Positions 19,653-29,195 of a DNA stretch of 64,000 nucleotides are shown one piece after another; the first letter of the stretch is position 1; each line of letters begins with the position of its first letter. Under the pieces are notes generated by a model that was given only the letters and a program-made list of their open reading frames with translations, was not told the origin of the DNA and did no database searches. The translations under genes were made by a program, and so were the position numbers. The DNA lies in the NCBI RefSeq assembly GCF_026625725.1, contig NZ_CP113060.1:124001-188000 (forward strand), read 5' to 3'. Source of the stretch: Pseudomonas sp. SL4(2022) (lineage in GTDB: Bacteria; Pseudomonadota; Gammaproteobacteria; Pseudomonadales; Pseudomonadaceae).

Positions 19653-20861
19653 TCAATCCTGGCTGACGGCGCCAATCTTGTGCACCGAGAGGTCAGCACC
19701 GTAGTACTCCTCCTCCTGGCTCAGGCGAATACCCACGGTAGCCTTCAGCACACCATAAACCAGAACACCGCCAATCAAGGCCACCACCACGCCCAGCGCG
19801 GTGCCGACAAACTGGCTGGCCAGGCTGACGCCGCCCAGGCCGCCCAACATCTCTTGGCCGAAGATGCCGCAGGCAATACCGCCCCACACGCCGCACAGAC
19901 CGTGCAGCGGCCAAACACCGAGCACGTCGTCGATCTGCCATTTCACCTGGGTCGCGGTAAACGCCCAGACGAACAACGCACCGGCAATCGCGCCTGTAAC
20001 CAGAGCGCCGACAGGGTGCATCAAGTCAGACCCGGCACACACCGCCACCAGGCCAGCCAGCGGACCGTTGTGCAGGAAGCCTGGGTCGTTACGGCCAACA
20101 AGCAACGCCGCTACTGTTCCGCCGACCATCGCCATCAGGGTGTTGACCGCCACCAGACCACTGACACTGCCCAGGGTCTGTGCGCTCATCACGTTGAAGC
20201 CGAACCAGCCGATGATCAGAATCCACGAACCCAGCGCCAGGAACGGAATATTTGACGGGGCAAAAGCAACCAAGCGGCCATCACGGTAACGCCCGTTACG
20301 GCGCCCCAGCAGGATCACCGCGCCAAAGGCCAGCCAGCCACCCATCGCATGCACCACAACGGAACCGGCGAAGTCATGGAAGGTTGCGCCAAACTGCGCC
20401 TCCAGCCAGGCCTGCACGCCGTAGTTGCCGTTCCAGATCATGCCTTCGAAGAAGGGGTAGACGAAGGCTACGATCAGCACCGTGGCGCACAACTGCGGGC
20501 CGAACTTGGCGCGCTCGGCGATACCACCGGAAATAATCGCCGGGATGGCCGCCGCAAAGGTCAGCAGAAAGAAGAACTTCACCAGCGCATAGCCGTTGCC
20601 TTCCGTCAGCACACTGGCGGGCTCTAGGAAGGTCACGCCGTAGGCAATCCAGTAGCCAACAAAGAAATACGCCAGGGCCGACACGGCAAAGTCGGAGATG
20701 ATCTTCGACAAGGCGTTGACCTGGTTCTTCTGCCTGACCGTCCCCACCTCGAGAAAGGCAAAGCCGGCATGCATGGCCAGCACCATCACGGCGCCGAGCA
20801 GGATAAACAAGGTATTGGAGCCGTGAATCAGGGTTTCCACAGCACTGTTGATGTTTTCCAT
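19653..20861 (-). CDS. amt: Ammonium transporter (Amt family)
   Basis: This inner-membrane ammonium channel of 402 residues has about eleven membrane helices. The twin pore histidines are in GSVVVHAMGGW and VWPLHGLCGVWGG. It starts at ATG 20861 (MENINSAVETL). It lacks a separate signal peptide and has no glnK next to it. The upstream region has an NtrC-like dyad and a -24/-12-like element, in keeping with nitrogen-limitation control. Confidence 0.93.
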   Translation of the reverse strand: MENINSAVETLIHGSNTLFILLGAVMVLAMHAGFAFLEVGTVRQKNQVNALSKIISDFAVSALAYFFVGYWIAYGVTFLEPASVLTEGNGYALVKFFFLLTFAAAIPAIISGGIAERAKFGPQLCATVLIVAFVYPFFEGMIWNGNYGVQAWLEAQFGATFHDFAGSVVVHAMGGWLAFGAVILLGRRNGRYRDGRLVAFAPSNIPFLALGSWILIIGWFGFNVMSAQTLGSVSGLVAVNTLMAMVGGTVAALLVGRNDPGFLHNGPLAGLVAVCAGSDLMHPVGALVTGAIAGALFVWAFTATQVKWQIDDVLGVWPLHGLCGVWGGIACGIFGQEMLGGLGGVSLASQFVGTALGVVVALIGGVLVYGVLKATVGIRLSQEEEYYGADLSVHKIGAVSQD

Positions 20862-20898
20862 CTGCGAAGAAAACTCCGTCGCGGGGAAAAAGCACCAA

Positions 20899-20914
20899 AG
20901 CGGATCACAAGCCA
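20899..20914 (-). promoter_or_regulatory. Candidate sigma-54 (-24/-12) promoter of amt
   Basis: On the minus strand TGGCTTGTGATCCGCT keeps the GG and GC pairs at the exact 10-base separation of TGGCACG-N4-TTGCW, with T, G, G, C, G, G, C and W matching. Transcription would start about 27 bases before the amt ATG. The -12 side (CCGC) is weak. Confidence 0.45.
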
Positions 20915-20976
20915 ATAAAGACGCACCATATGGCGGCATTCATCATGATCCAGCTTGCCGAGGTTAAGCCTGTACA

Positions 20977-20991
20977 GCACCAAGCCGGTGC
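20977..20991. promoter_or_regulatory. Candidate NtrC-binding dyad upstream of amt
   Basis: GCACC-AAGCC-GGTGC is a perfect dyad with the arms and 5-base spacing of the NtrC consensus (GCACC-N5-GGTGC). It lies about 75 bases upstream of the candidate sigma-54 element, the usual enhancer distance. Confidence 0.55.
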
Positions 20992-21238
20992 TGACTGAAC
21001 CTTACCTCGAAGTACTTATTCCATAGTTATTAATAAGTTATTGGTGCACCACGGCGTCCTGGCCAGAACCCTCGCAGCCCCATAAAGGAGCGCATCTGCA
21101 AGGGCGCGCACCAGCACAATGCAAGCGCTGTACCAGCCGATCAGTCGGCAGCACCCGTCCTGCACCGAAGAAAAAAGGAACCACTGCCCCGCAGAAGACT
21201 CGAACCCCCTACACTGCCCCGTCATAAGGAGAGACACC

Positions 21239-21556
21239 ATGGCTCGTAAGACCCCCGTATCGTCCAGTTCGGATCAGTTACTCGACGAATTCCAAGCGCT
21301 GGTGCGCGACACCGAAAGCTTGTTGCAGCATTCCGCCAGCCTCGCCGGCGAGCAGGCCGAGGAGCTGCGCGAGCAGATCCGCAGCAGCCTTGGCCGCGCG
21401 CGCAGCACCCTGCACAACGCCGAAGACGCACTGCATGCTCGCGGCAAGGCGGCTCTTGAAGCCACCGAGGGCTATGTGCAGACTCACCCATGGCAGACCC
21501 TCGGTATTGCTGCCGCCATTGGCCTGCTATTGGGCATGCTGATTACTCGGCGCTAA
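21239..21556 (+). CDS. DUF883 family protein (ElaB/YqjD-like)
   Basis: This 105-residue protein has an Ala/Glu/Arg-rich amphipathic helix region and a single C-terminal membrane helix (TLGIAAAIGLLLGMLI) ending in RR. YqjD and ElaB are membrane-anchored, ribosome-associated stress proteins. The start has an AAGGAGAG site. The two following genes form a YqjD-YqjE-YqjK-like set, as in other gammaproteobacteria. Confidence 0.88.
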   Translation: MARKTPVSSSSDQLLDEFQALVRDTESLLQHSASLAGEQAEELREQIRSSLGRARSTLHNAEDALHARGKAALEATEGYVQTHPWQTLGIAAAIGLLLGMLITRR

Positions 21557-21568
21557 AGAGAAACCTTA

Positions 21569-21952
21569 ATGGATGCAACACCGCCCACCCCGCCAAGTCG
21601 GGGCAGTTCGCCACGGCGATTTGCCAGCGCCTTGCTGGGGTTATTGCAGGGCCATATCGCGCTGTTTGGCGAAGAGCTTAAAGAGCAGCAAAGCCACACC
21701 CTCAGCCTGCTGGTTCTGACCAGTCTGAGCGTGCTGTTCGGTCTGCTGCTGATCATCGGCCTGTCGGCTGCGCTTCTGATTGCCTTCTGGGAGACGCATC
21801 GTCTACTGGTTATCAGCGCTCTGTGCGCCTTCTATGCATTGGGCCTGCTGGGCGCCCTGATCACGCTGTTGCAGCGTGTACGCAATGCCCCTGCGCCTTT
21901 CAGCGCCAGCCTTGAAGAACTGGCCCGCGACCGTGAGCAACTACTGCCATGA
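21569..21952 (+). CDS. Phage holin family / YqjE-like membrane protein
   Basis: This 127-residue protein has two closely spaced membrane helices (LLVLTSLSVLFGLLLIIGLS and LVISALCAFYALGLLGALIT) between polar ends. It matches the YqjE / holin superfamily III pattern. It lies 12 bases after the DUF883 gene and overlaps the next start. The role is probably in the cell envelope; there is no evidence of phage origin. Confidence 0.83.
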   Translation: MDATPPTPPSRGSSPRRFASALLGLLQGHIALFGEELKEQQSHTLSLLVLTSLSVLFGLLLIIGLSAALLIAFWETHRLLVISALCAFYALGLLGALITLLQRVRNAPAPFSASLEELARDREQLLP

Positions 21953-22308
21953 CGATGCCCGAGCTACCCGCCAAGGCCTCGCGCCGCGAGCTGCGTAAAA
22001 CCCTGCTGCGCATGCGTTTGCAAATGCACCGCCAGGAGTTGCGCCACGAAACCCTGGTCATGCTGCAGCCACTGCGGCAGGCACAGTACTGGCGCCACCA
22101 CTGGCGTGAAGAACTGGGCAACAGCAACGCCCCACTTTGGGTCGCTGGCGGCGCACTGCTGCTCGCCACCATCGGCATCCGCCGTGGCCACTGGCGCCGC
22201 TGGCTGCGCATCGCCCTGATCGCCTTCCCGCTGCTGCGGCGCAATCCGCCACGACGCCCCCCGGAGCCATCTCCCGACACGACTAAAGATACCCGCGCAG
22301 GGGATTAA
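21949..22308 (+). CDS. YqjK-like hypothetical protein
   Basis: This 119-residue basic protein is rich in Arg, Leu and Gln, with one hydrophobic stretch (APLWVAGGALLLATIGI) at about residues 61-77 and a Pro-rich tail. Its start overlaps the previous stop by four bases (ATGA). I assign it as YqjK-like from position and composition only. Confidence 0.65.
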   Translation: MTMPELPAKASRRELRKTLLRMRLQMHRQELRHETLVMLQPLRQAQYWRHHWREELGNSNAPLWVAGGALLLATIGIRRGHWRRWLRIALIAFPLLRRNPPRRPPEPSPDTTKDTRAGD

Positions 22309-22381
22309 ACTGGCCACGATCTTGCTTAGTCACCCGGCTACGCCGCCCACCGGGGCGTCTGCCTGGCTAAGGAACTGCGCA

Positions 22382-23545
22382 GTGTTCAACGGTCAACCGC
22401 TTGCTGTTTTCCAACCTTTTATTGATACCGCCACCGGACGCATTGCCGGTGTCGAGGCACTCGCGCGCCTGCGCAGCGCTGATGGCCGGCTGCACTCGGC
22501 AGGCCCGCTGTTCAGTGACCCGAAAACCCCACCGACGGCCCTGCGCCGCCTCGACCGCGCAGTGCGCGAACAAGCCCTGACGCGCTTTCATGAAGCCCCG
22601 CAAGACTGGTTTCTCAGCCTGAATATCTCGCCACGCTGGATAAGTCGGCTGCGCCCCGAACAAGCCTTGCCCAGCCTCAAACAGTTGCAACGCAGTGGCA
22701 TCGACCCTGCACGTATCGTCTTTGAAATCACCGAACTGGGCGGCGCCAGCTCACGCCTACCGGGTGTGGTGGAACGCTATCGAGAAGCCGGCGCACGCAT
22801 CGCCATCGACGACTTCGGTGCCGGCTACTCGCAACTAGACCGCGTGCTGGCCCTGCAGCCGGACATCCTCAAGCTGGACATGCGCCTGTTTCAGCAGGCC
22901 GCACGCGGCGGCCCGAGCAGCGAGATCGTCAAGGCGCTGGCGCAGATGGCGGAAAAGACCGGCTGCTGGATCATTGCCGAAGGCGTGGAGACTGAGGCCG
23001 AGCTGGATTTCGCCCTGGAGTGCGGCGCGCGTTATGTGCAGGGCTATCTGTTTGCCAAACCCGAAGAGGCCTTTTTCAGCAGCAGCGCATTCGTCAAACG
23101 TTTTGCCCAGCTGCGCGACCACTATGTGCAGCAAAAACTCGCCGAACGCGCACGACTGATGACCCTGCGCCAGCAGCTCGGTGAGCTGATGAACAGTTTC
23201 AAGACCTGGATCGAAAGCGGCTCAGAGCCTGATCAGCTACCGCAACCGCACACCTCCCCCTGGCTGCTGCGCATCTACCAATGCGACCGCCACGGCACCC
23301 AACTGACCGCCAACCTGGAGTGGCGCGAGCACAGCTGGCACAGCGATGCGCGTTACGTCGGGCATAACTGGTCCTGGCGGCCGTACTTCTATCAACTGCT
23401 GGCCGAGGGCTGGGAGGAACGCCGGCTGATTCTCTCCAGCACCTACCGTGATGCCACCACCAACCAGTACTGCATGACGGCCGGACAATTCATCGACAAC
23501 GGTAAACGCTTGTTGCTGATTGACATCGACGCTGCCGGTTTTTAG
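22382..23545 (+). CDS. EAL domain protein with C-terminal sensor-like domain
   Basis: This is a cyclic-di-GMP phosphodiesterase-type protein. The EAL domain (about residues 5-245) keeps the signature EALAR, NISP, FEITE, IAIDDFGAGYSQLD, LKLDM, AEGVET and GYLFAKP, so the catalytic residues look intact. A C-terminal domain of about 130 residues (NWSWRPYFYQLL, SSTYRDATTNQYCMT) resembles the PAS/Cache-like EAL-associated domain of YkuI. I start at GTG 22382 because AAGGA lies eight bases upstream. A TTG at 22322 would add 20 residues without a ribosome site. There is no membrane segment. Confidence 0.85.
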   Translation: MFNGQPLAVFQPFIDTATGRIAGVEALARLRSADGRLHSAGPLFSDPKTPPTALRRLDRAVREQALTRFHEAPQDWFLSLNISPRWISRLRPEQALPSLKQLQRSGIDPARIVFEITELGGASSRLPGVVERYREAGARIAIDDFGAGYSQLDRVLALQPDILKLDMRLFQQAARGGPSSEIVKALAQMAEKTGCWIIAEGVETEAELDFALECGARYVQGYLFAKPEEAFFSSSAFVKRFAQLRDHYVQQKLAERARLMTLRQQLGELMNSFKTWIESGSEPDQLPQPHTSPWLLRIYQCDRHGTQLTANLEWREHSWHSDARYVGHNWSWRPYFYQLLAEGWEERRLILSSTYRDATTNQYCMTAGQFIDNGKRLLLIDIDAAGF

Positions 23546-23620
23546 CACCACCTCGCCTTGCATCATCGGCATAGAACCCCGAAGCTAGCTGCCACAGCCA
23601 GGTAACGGCGAGGATCTATC

Positions 23621-24952
23621 TTGGATTGGCAAACCCTGCTCAACCGTGAACGACTCGGCAAGCCGACGCACAGCGTCGCCGAACTGGGCCGCACCCCGTT
23701 TCACAAAGACCATGACCGCATCATCTTCTCCGGCGCCTTCCGCCGCCTAGGCCGTAAGACCCAGGTGCACCCGGTCTCCAGCAACGACCATATCCACACC
23801 CGCCTGACCCACTCGCTGGAAGTCAGCTGCGTGGGCCGTTCGCTGGGTATGCGCGTTGGCGAGATGATTCGCGATGCCCTGCCGGACTGGTGCGAGCCGA
23901 GCGACCTGGGCATGGTCGTGCAGTCCGCCTGCCTGGCCCACGACATTGGTAATCCGCCCTTTGGCCACTCTGGCGAAGACGCCATCCGCCACTGGTTCCA
24001 GCAGGCCGCCGGACGCGGCTGGCTGGACTCGATGAGCGCGGCCGAGCGCGGTGACTTTCTCAGTTTCGAGGGCAATGCCCAAGGCTTTCGTGTACTCACC
24101 CAGCTGGAATACCACCAGTTCGACGGCGGTACCCGACTGACCTACGCAACCCTCGGCACCTACCTCAAGTACCCCTGGACCGCACGCCACGCCGAGGCGC
24201 TGGGCTACAAGAAGCATAAATTCGGCTGCTACCAGAGTGAGTTGCCGCTGCTTGAGCAGATCGCCAGCAAACTCGGTCTACCGCAACTGGAAGAACAACG
24301 CTGGGCGCGCCATCCGCTGGTCTATCTGATGGAGGCGGCAGACGACATCTGCTACGGCCTGATCGACCTGGAAGACGGCCTGGAAATGGAGCTGCTCGAT
24401 TACAGCGAAGTCGAGGCGCTGTTGCTCGATCTGGTCGGCGATGACCTGCCGGAAACCTACCGCCAGCTTGGCCCGGACGACTCCAAGCGGCGCAAACTGG
24501 CGATCCTGCGCGGCAAGGCCATCGAACACCTGACCAATGCCGCCGCCGAGGCCTTTGTCGAGCAGCAGGACGCCCTGCTTGCCGGCACCTTGCAGGGGGA
24601 TTTGGTCGAACATATGCACGGCACCGCCAAGCGTTGCGTGCAGAGCGCAAAGGACATGGCCCGGCAGAAAATCTTCCAGGACAAGCGCAAAACCCTGCAC
24701 GAAATCGGCGCCTACACCACCCTGGAAATTCTGCTCAACGCCTTCTGTGGCGCTGCACTGGAGCAGCATGGTGGGCGCACGCCATCCTTCAAGAACCGGC
24801 GTATTCTCGACTTGCTCGGCAACAACGCACCTGATCCAAACTGGCCGCTGTACCGCTCATTCCTGCGCATGATCGACTTTATCGCAGGCATGACCGACAG
24901 CTACGCTACTGAAATGGCCCGTGAAATGACGGGCCGCTCGAGTCCGGTGTAA
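23621..24952 (+). CDS. dgt: Deoxyguanosinetriphosphate triphosphohydrolase-like protein
   Basis: This HD-superfamily enzyme hydrolyses dGTP or other dNTPs to nucleoside and triphosphate. The metal-binding set is visible in RLTHSLEV and [16 protein letters not shown], with the family start [12 protein letters not shown]. The length of 443 residues fits the dgt group. The start is TTG (GAGG eight bases upstream). The stop is three bases before the FUSC-like gene. Confidence 0.92.
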   Translation: MDWQTLLNRERLGKPTHSVAELGRTPFHKDHDRIIFSGAFRRLGRKTQVHPVSSNDHIHTRLTHSLEVSCVGRSLGMRVGEMIRDALPDWCEPSDLGMVVQSACLAHDIGNPPFGHSGEDAIRHWFQQAAGRGWLDSMSAAERGDFLSFEGNAQGFRVLTQLEYHQFDGGTRLTYATLGTYLKYPWTARHAEALGYKKHKFGCYQSELPLLEQIASKLGLPQLEEQRWARHPLVYLMEAADDICYGLIDLEDGLEMELLDYSEVEALLLDLVGDDLPETYRQLGPDDSKRRKLAILRGKAIEHLTNAAAEAFVEQQDALLAGTLQGDLVEHMHGTAKRCVQSAKDMARQKIFQDKRKTLHEIGAYTTLEILLNAFCGAALEQHGGRTPSFKNRRILDLLGNNAPDPNWPLYRSFLRMIDFIAGMTDSYATEMAREMTGRSSPV

Positions 24953-24955
24953 GTC

Positions 24956-26032
24956 ATGAGTAGCGTGCTGCGACAAACCTTCAGCTGGCATGCCGGGCCT
25001 CCTGCCTGGGGCCCGGCCATGGTCGCTGGCCTGGGCTGTGCCCTGCCTTTGCTCCTCGGCTTGTTCAGTGCCCACCCCGGTTTTCTCTGGGCCTCGGCGG
25101 GCGCCTTCCAGGCTGCCCAGGCCAATCCACTGCACCGCCTGGGCATGTTGCGCATGCTGATGCTATGCGGCCTGGGCGCCTGCAGCGCTGGACTGGGCTT
25201 CTGGTCGGCCAGCCATCCCTATGCCAGCTTGTTGATCTTTGCCCTGTTCGGTTTTCTACTGGCCTGGTTGCAGCGCTTTGGCAGCGAAGCCGGCAAACTG
25301 GGTATCGGCCTGGCCATCTGCCTGTGCCTGGGCCAAGGCCAGCAAGGCCTGGGTTCACTGAACAACCCCTACGCCATCGCCATGCTGTTTATCCTCGGTG
25401 GACTCTGGGTGATGCTGCTGGCCTTCGGCCTACGAGGCATGCATGGCCTGCGCATGTGGCCGTACATGCCGCGCTTTATCAGCATCTTCAAGGTGCTCAG
25501 GCATCACGCCAAGCGCCTGCCGCAGCAGAAGTGGCGGCTGCATGCGCTGGGCTGCACCTTGGCATTCGCCCTCTCCGGACTGATTGTCAATCTGGCCGAA
25601 CTTCACCGCGGCTACTGGTTGACGCTGACAGTCGTGACCACCTTGCAGCTGGATTTTCAGGGCAGCCTGGTGCGTGCGGTGCAGTCAGTGCTCGCCAGCC
25701 TGGGTGCTGCAGCACTGCTGATCCTGCTCGGCCACAGCCTGCAGAACCCGGCACTGATGGTCGCCACGCTGCTGCCATTGATTGCCCTGAGTCGCGCCTT
25801 GCAGGCCAACCACTATGGGCTTTTTGTGCTGCAGACCACCGTGTGTTTCGTACTCCTCGCCGAAAGCCTGGCGCATGATTGGCAGTTGCCCCAGGTACGC
25901 CTCTTCAACAGCCTCATAGGCGTCGCCCTGGCCTTGCTGGTGGCACTGCTGGTGCATGGCCTGGAGCGCTGGCTGCAAAGGCGAAATCCGCCCTCGACAC
26001 GCCACATGCCTCGTTCTGACACACCAGCCTGA
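24956..26032 (+). CDS. FUSC family membrane protein
   Basis: This 358-residue inner-membrane protein has two blocks of hydrophobic helices (about residues 20-165 and 195-335) around a polar linker. The second block starts with HRGYWLTLTVVTTLQLDFQGSLVRAVQSVLASLGAA, matching the fusaric-acid-resistance/AaeB-type FUSC domain (quoted from about residues 216-251). It is shorter than full efflux pumps such as AaeB, lacks partner genes, and sits directly behind dgt. The substrate is unknown. Confidence 0.78.
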   Translation: MSSVLRQTFSWHAGPPAWGPAMVAGLGCALPLLLGLFSAHPGFLWASAGAFQAAQANPLHRLGMLRMLMLCGLGACSAGLGFWSASHPYASLLIFALFGFLLAWLQRFGSEAGKLGIGLAICLCLGQGQQGLGSLNNPYAIAMLFILGGLWVMLLAFGLRGMHGLRMWPYMPRFISIFKVLRHHAKRLPQQKWRLHALGCTLAFALSGLIVNLAELHRGYWLTLTVVTTLQLDFQGSLVRAVQSVLASLGAAALLILLGHSLQNPALMVATLLPLIALSRALQANHYGLFVLQTTVCFVLLAESLAHDWQLPQVRLFNSLIGVALALLVALLVHGLERWLQRRNPPSTRHMPRSDTPA

Positions 26033-26176
26033 ACACTCAGCTGTACACAACCCACCTCCCCCACAAAGCCCTTGGCAGACGCACCGAGGTCGTGAAAAAG
26101 CGCTTATGCGCCCGGGCAAAGCGATTCAGGCTTCACTATGCTTGGCGCTAGGTCAGAGCACTTAAGGAAGGGCGCA

Positions 26177-29134
26177 ATGCAGCAGAAATCTGGATCAAGC
26201 GAACGGCGTTTTCCGCTTCATATCCACATCAGTGTGCTGTTTACCCTGTTACTGCTCGGCTCAGGCATCGTGCTGGGCCTATTCAACTATCAGCAGACCA
26301 GCAACATCATTCTGAGTAGCAGCGACCAGCTTTTCACCCAAATGCGCAAGGACGTGCAGGCGGATCTGCGTAATACCTACCAACCGATTCGCTACATGAT
26401 CAACCTGCTGGCACGTAACGAGCAGATCAACGGCCGTGACCGCCACGAACGCATGGTGATGTTGCCAATCTTCGCCCAGGCCCTGCGCGACAACCCCAAG
26501 CTCGCCTCGATATATGTGGGTTATGGCGATGGCAGTTTCTTTATGGTGCGCCCACTGCGCAGCATGAAGCTGCGACAAATCTTTTTTGCCCCGGACAACG
26601 CCGCCTATCAGGTCTGGAGCATCGACCGCATCAGTGGTCAGCGCCTGGACTCGGAATACCTGTTCTTCGATACCCACCTGAAGCCCATCAGCCGCCGGCA
26701 GAACCTCAAAGAGACCTACGACCCACGCAAGCGTCCCTGGTACCGCGGCGCTCAGCAGAGCCTGGAGCACTTCACCACAGCGCCCTATGCATTTTTTTCC
26801 ACTGGCGAAATCGGCACCACAATTGCTCGCAAAAGTGCGGAAGCCACCGTGGTGGCCGCCGATCTGACCCTTGATGATCTCTCCGCCACCCTGGCAAATC
26901 ATCGCCTGACCCCTACCACAGAGTTGGTTCTATACAGCCCCGATGGCAGTGCCGTGGCGTACCCGGATAGCTCGCGCCTGGTGATTCCCGGTAAAACCCT
27001 GCAACTGGCGCAGGTCAGAACGCTGAGTCCGGTGCTGGCCAGTTTTCTCGACCTGGGTCTGGAAAAGGATCGCCAGGGTGCAGTCATGCTCAATCAGCAG
27101 CGCTGGCAGGTTTCCTACACCCGGCTCAATGAAGGCGGCCCGGAAGGTCTGTATTTGGCCGTAATGGCCCCGGAGCATGAGCTGCTGGCCGATGCTTATC
27201 GTATTCGCTGGCAAGGTGCAGTGCTGACCCTGAGTATCCTGCTGTTGTGTATTCCAATCGGCTGGCTGCTTTCCAACATCCTGGTGAAGCCACTGCGCCT
27301 GCTGGTTGCAGAAGCCGAGGCCATCCGTAGTTTCAACTTCGACTACCCGGCCAGCGGGCGCTCTTTCGTCATGGAAGTCGACCAGTTAGCCGTGTCGATG
27401 CAACACATGAAAGACACGATCGCCAGCTTTCTCGACATCGCCGCCAGCTTATCGGCAGAAACCCGCTTTGATGCCCTGCTGCGACGGGTACTGCGGGAAA
27501 CCGTCGACCTCAGCGAAGCCAGTGGCGGCTTACTCTATCTGCGCGATGTCAACAGCGGGCGCCTGGAGCCTCACGGCCTGTTTATCAACGAACAAGAGCA
27601 CAATCTGGAAGAGCACCGCATCCCCAGTTTCGACCGCACTGACCCCAACACGCCTCACTGGCTGGTACAGACTGCTGAAGGCGGTAACAGCATCACCGTA
27701 GCGCTTGGTTTTGAGCAGGCGCTGGGTTTTCAAAGCCTGCTGCACACCCTCGGCAGCCCACATGTGCACCTGGTCTGCACCGGCCTGCACAACCGCCAGG
27801 GACAGACCTTGGGTGTCTTGCTATTGCTGCACCGTGACAACTCAGATGACACCGAACTGGCCATGCTGCGTCCAGAGCGGATTGCTTTTGTCGAAGCAGT
27901 TTCCGGCGTAGCGGCGCTGTGTATTGAAAGCCAGCGCCTGCTCGACCAGCAGAAGAAACTGCTGGATGCCTTTATCCAACTGATCGCTGGCGCCATTGAC
28001 GCCAAGAGCCCCTACACCGGTGGCCACTGCCAGCGCGTGCCTGAACTGACCCTGATGCTGGCCCGCGCTGCGGCCGACAGCGAAGACCCTGCATTCAACA
28101 CCTACCAGCCCAGCGAGGAAGAATGGGAGGCTTTGCATATCGCTGCCTGGCTGCATGACTGCGGCAAGGTCACCGTGCCCGAATACGTGGTGGACAAGGC
28201 CACCAAGCTGGAAACCCTCTGCGACCGCATCCATGAAGTACGCATGCGCTTCGAGGTGCTCAAGCGCGACGCCTGGATCAGTTACTGGGAACATCTCAGC
28301 CAGGGCGGCGACGCCAGTAGCCTCGGCCAGCTACGTGACGAACTGCTCGCCACCCTGGATGATGAGTTCGCCTTTATCGCCCGTTGCAATCTGGGTGGCG
28401 AGGCCATGGCCGAAGCTGACCTCGAACGCCTGCGCAGCATTGCTGCGCGCACCTGGACACGCACCCTGGACGATCGCCTGGGAGTTTCCTGGGAGGAGAA
28501 CCTGCGCCAGTCGCGCACCCCGACACAACCGTTGCCGGTGCAGGAAACACTGCTCAGCGACAAAGCCGAACACCTGATTGAACGTCCCGAAAGCGAGCTG
28601 ATCGCCGAAGACAACCCCTGGGGCTTCAAGCTCGATGTGCCACGCTACAAACACAACCGTGGCGAGCTGTACAACCTGGGCATTACCCGCGGCACCCTGA
28701 CCAACGAAGAGCGCTTTATCATCAACGGCCATATGGTGCAGACCATCCGCATGCTCAGCCACCTGCCCTTCCCGCCGCACCTGGCCAACGTCGCCGAGAT
28801 TGCCGGCGGCCACCATGAAAAGATGGACGGCACTGGCTACCCGAAACGCCTGAAGCGCGAGGACATGAGCCTGCCGGCCAGGATGATGGCGATTGCCGAT
28901 ATCTTCGAAGCGTTGACCGCCGTGGACCGCCCCTACAAAAAAGGCAAGCTATTGTCCGAATCACTCAACATCATGGCGGGTATGTGCAGAGGCGCGCATA
29001 TCGACCCTGAACTGTTCGGGCTGTTTGTGCGGGAAAAGATCTACCTCAGCTACGCCGAACGCTTTCTACGTCGCGAGCAGATTGATCAGGTCGATAACGC
29101 TGCGCTGCTGGCCAAGGCTGGCCTGAGCGACTGA
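26177..29134 (+). CDS. Cache-HAMP-GAF-HD-GYP phosphodiesterase-like protein
   Basis: This large inner-membrane signalling protein has 985 residues. It has a first membrane helix at about residues 15-38, a periplasmic dCache region to about 345, a second helix (VLTLSILLLCIPIGWLL), HAMP, then a GAF-like domain (about 430-590). A C-terminal HD domain has HDCGK near 660 and HHEKMDGTGYP near 880. The GYP motif marks cyclic-di-GMP phosphodiesterases. About 160 extra residues separate the HD half from the GYP half. The start at 26177 has AAGGAAGG; ATG 26138 would add 13 residues. Confidence 0.87.
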   Translation: MQQKSGSSERRFPLHIHISVLFTLLLLGSGIVLGLFNYQQTSNIILSSSDQLFTQMRKDVQADLRNTYQPIRYMINLLARNEQINGRDRHERMVMLPIFAQALRDNPKLASIYVGYGDGSFFMVRPLRSMKLRQIFFAPDNAAYQVWSIDRISGQRLDSEYLFFDTHLKPISRRQNLKETYDPRKRPWYRGAQQSLEHFTTAPYAFFSTGEIGTTIARKSAEATVVAADLTLDDLSATLANHRLTPTTELVLYSPDGSAVAYPDSSRLVIPGKTLQLAQVRTLSPVLASFLDLGLEKDRQGAVMLNQQRWQVSYTRLNEGGPEGLYLAVMAPEHELLADAYRIRWQGAVLTLSILLLCIPIGWLLSNILVKPLRLLVAEAEAIRSFNFDYPASGRSFVMEVDQLAVSMQHMKDTIASFLDIAASLSAETRFDALLRRVLRETVDLSEASGGLLYLRDVNSGRLEPHGLFINEQEHNLEEHRIPSFDRTDPNTPHWLVQTAEGGNSITVALGFEQALGFQSLLHTLGSPHVHLVCTGLHNRQGQTLGVLLLLHRDNSDDTELAMLRPERIAFVEAVSGVAALCIESQRLLDQQKKLLDAFIQLIAGAIDAKSPYTGGHCQRVPELTLMLARAAADSEDPAFNTYQPSEEEWEALHIAAWLHDCGKVTVPEYVVDKATKLETLCDRIHEVRMRFEVLKRDAWISYWEHLSQGGDASSLGQLRDELLATLDDEFAFIARCNLGGEAMAEADLERLRSIAARTWTRTLDDRLGVSWEENLRQSRTPTQPLPVQETLLSDKAEHLIERPESELIAEDNPWGFKLDVPRYKHNRGELYNLGITRGTLTNEERFIINGHMVQTIRMLSHLPFPPHLANVAEIAGGHHEKMDGTGYPKRLKREDMSLPARMMAIADIFEALTAVDRPYKKGKLLSESLNIMAGMCRGAHIDPELFGLFVREKIYLSYAERFLRREQIDQVDNAALLAKAGLSD

Positions 29135-29159
29135 CGAGAAATTACAGAAGGGAAAAGCA

Positions 29160-29190
29160 GCAGGGCATGCGCGATGCATGCCCTGCTTAC
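29160..29190. terminator. Bidirectional terminator, HD-GYP gene / yggL
   Basis: The 11-bp stem GCAGGGCATGC / GCATGCCCTGC has a 5-base loop at 29160-29170 and 29176-29186. A-rich sequence lies on the left (T-rich for the minus strand), and it sits between convergent stops. Confidence 0.8.
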
Positions 29191-29195
29191 AGGTT

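Larger units (their letters stand above)
20862..21238. other. Divergent intergenic region amt / DUF883 gene
   Basis: The 377 bases hold the amt control sites listed separately, a perfect 10-bp palindrome TGGTGCACCA at 21042-21051 that resembles joined NtrC half-sites, and the AAGGAG ribosome site of the DUF883 gene. I see no gene here. Confidence 0.6.

Noticed and set aside
21569..21952. Prophage holin
   Set aside because: No other phage gene is near. The DUF883 and YqjK-like neighbours point to the chromosomal YqjD-YqjE-YqjK-like set.
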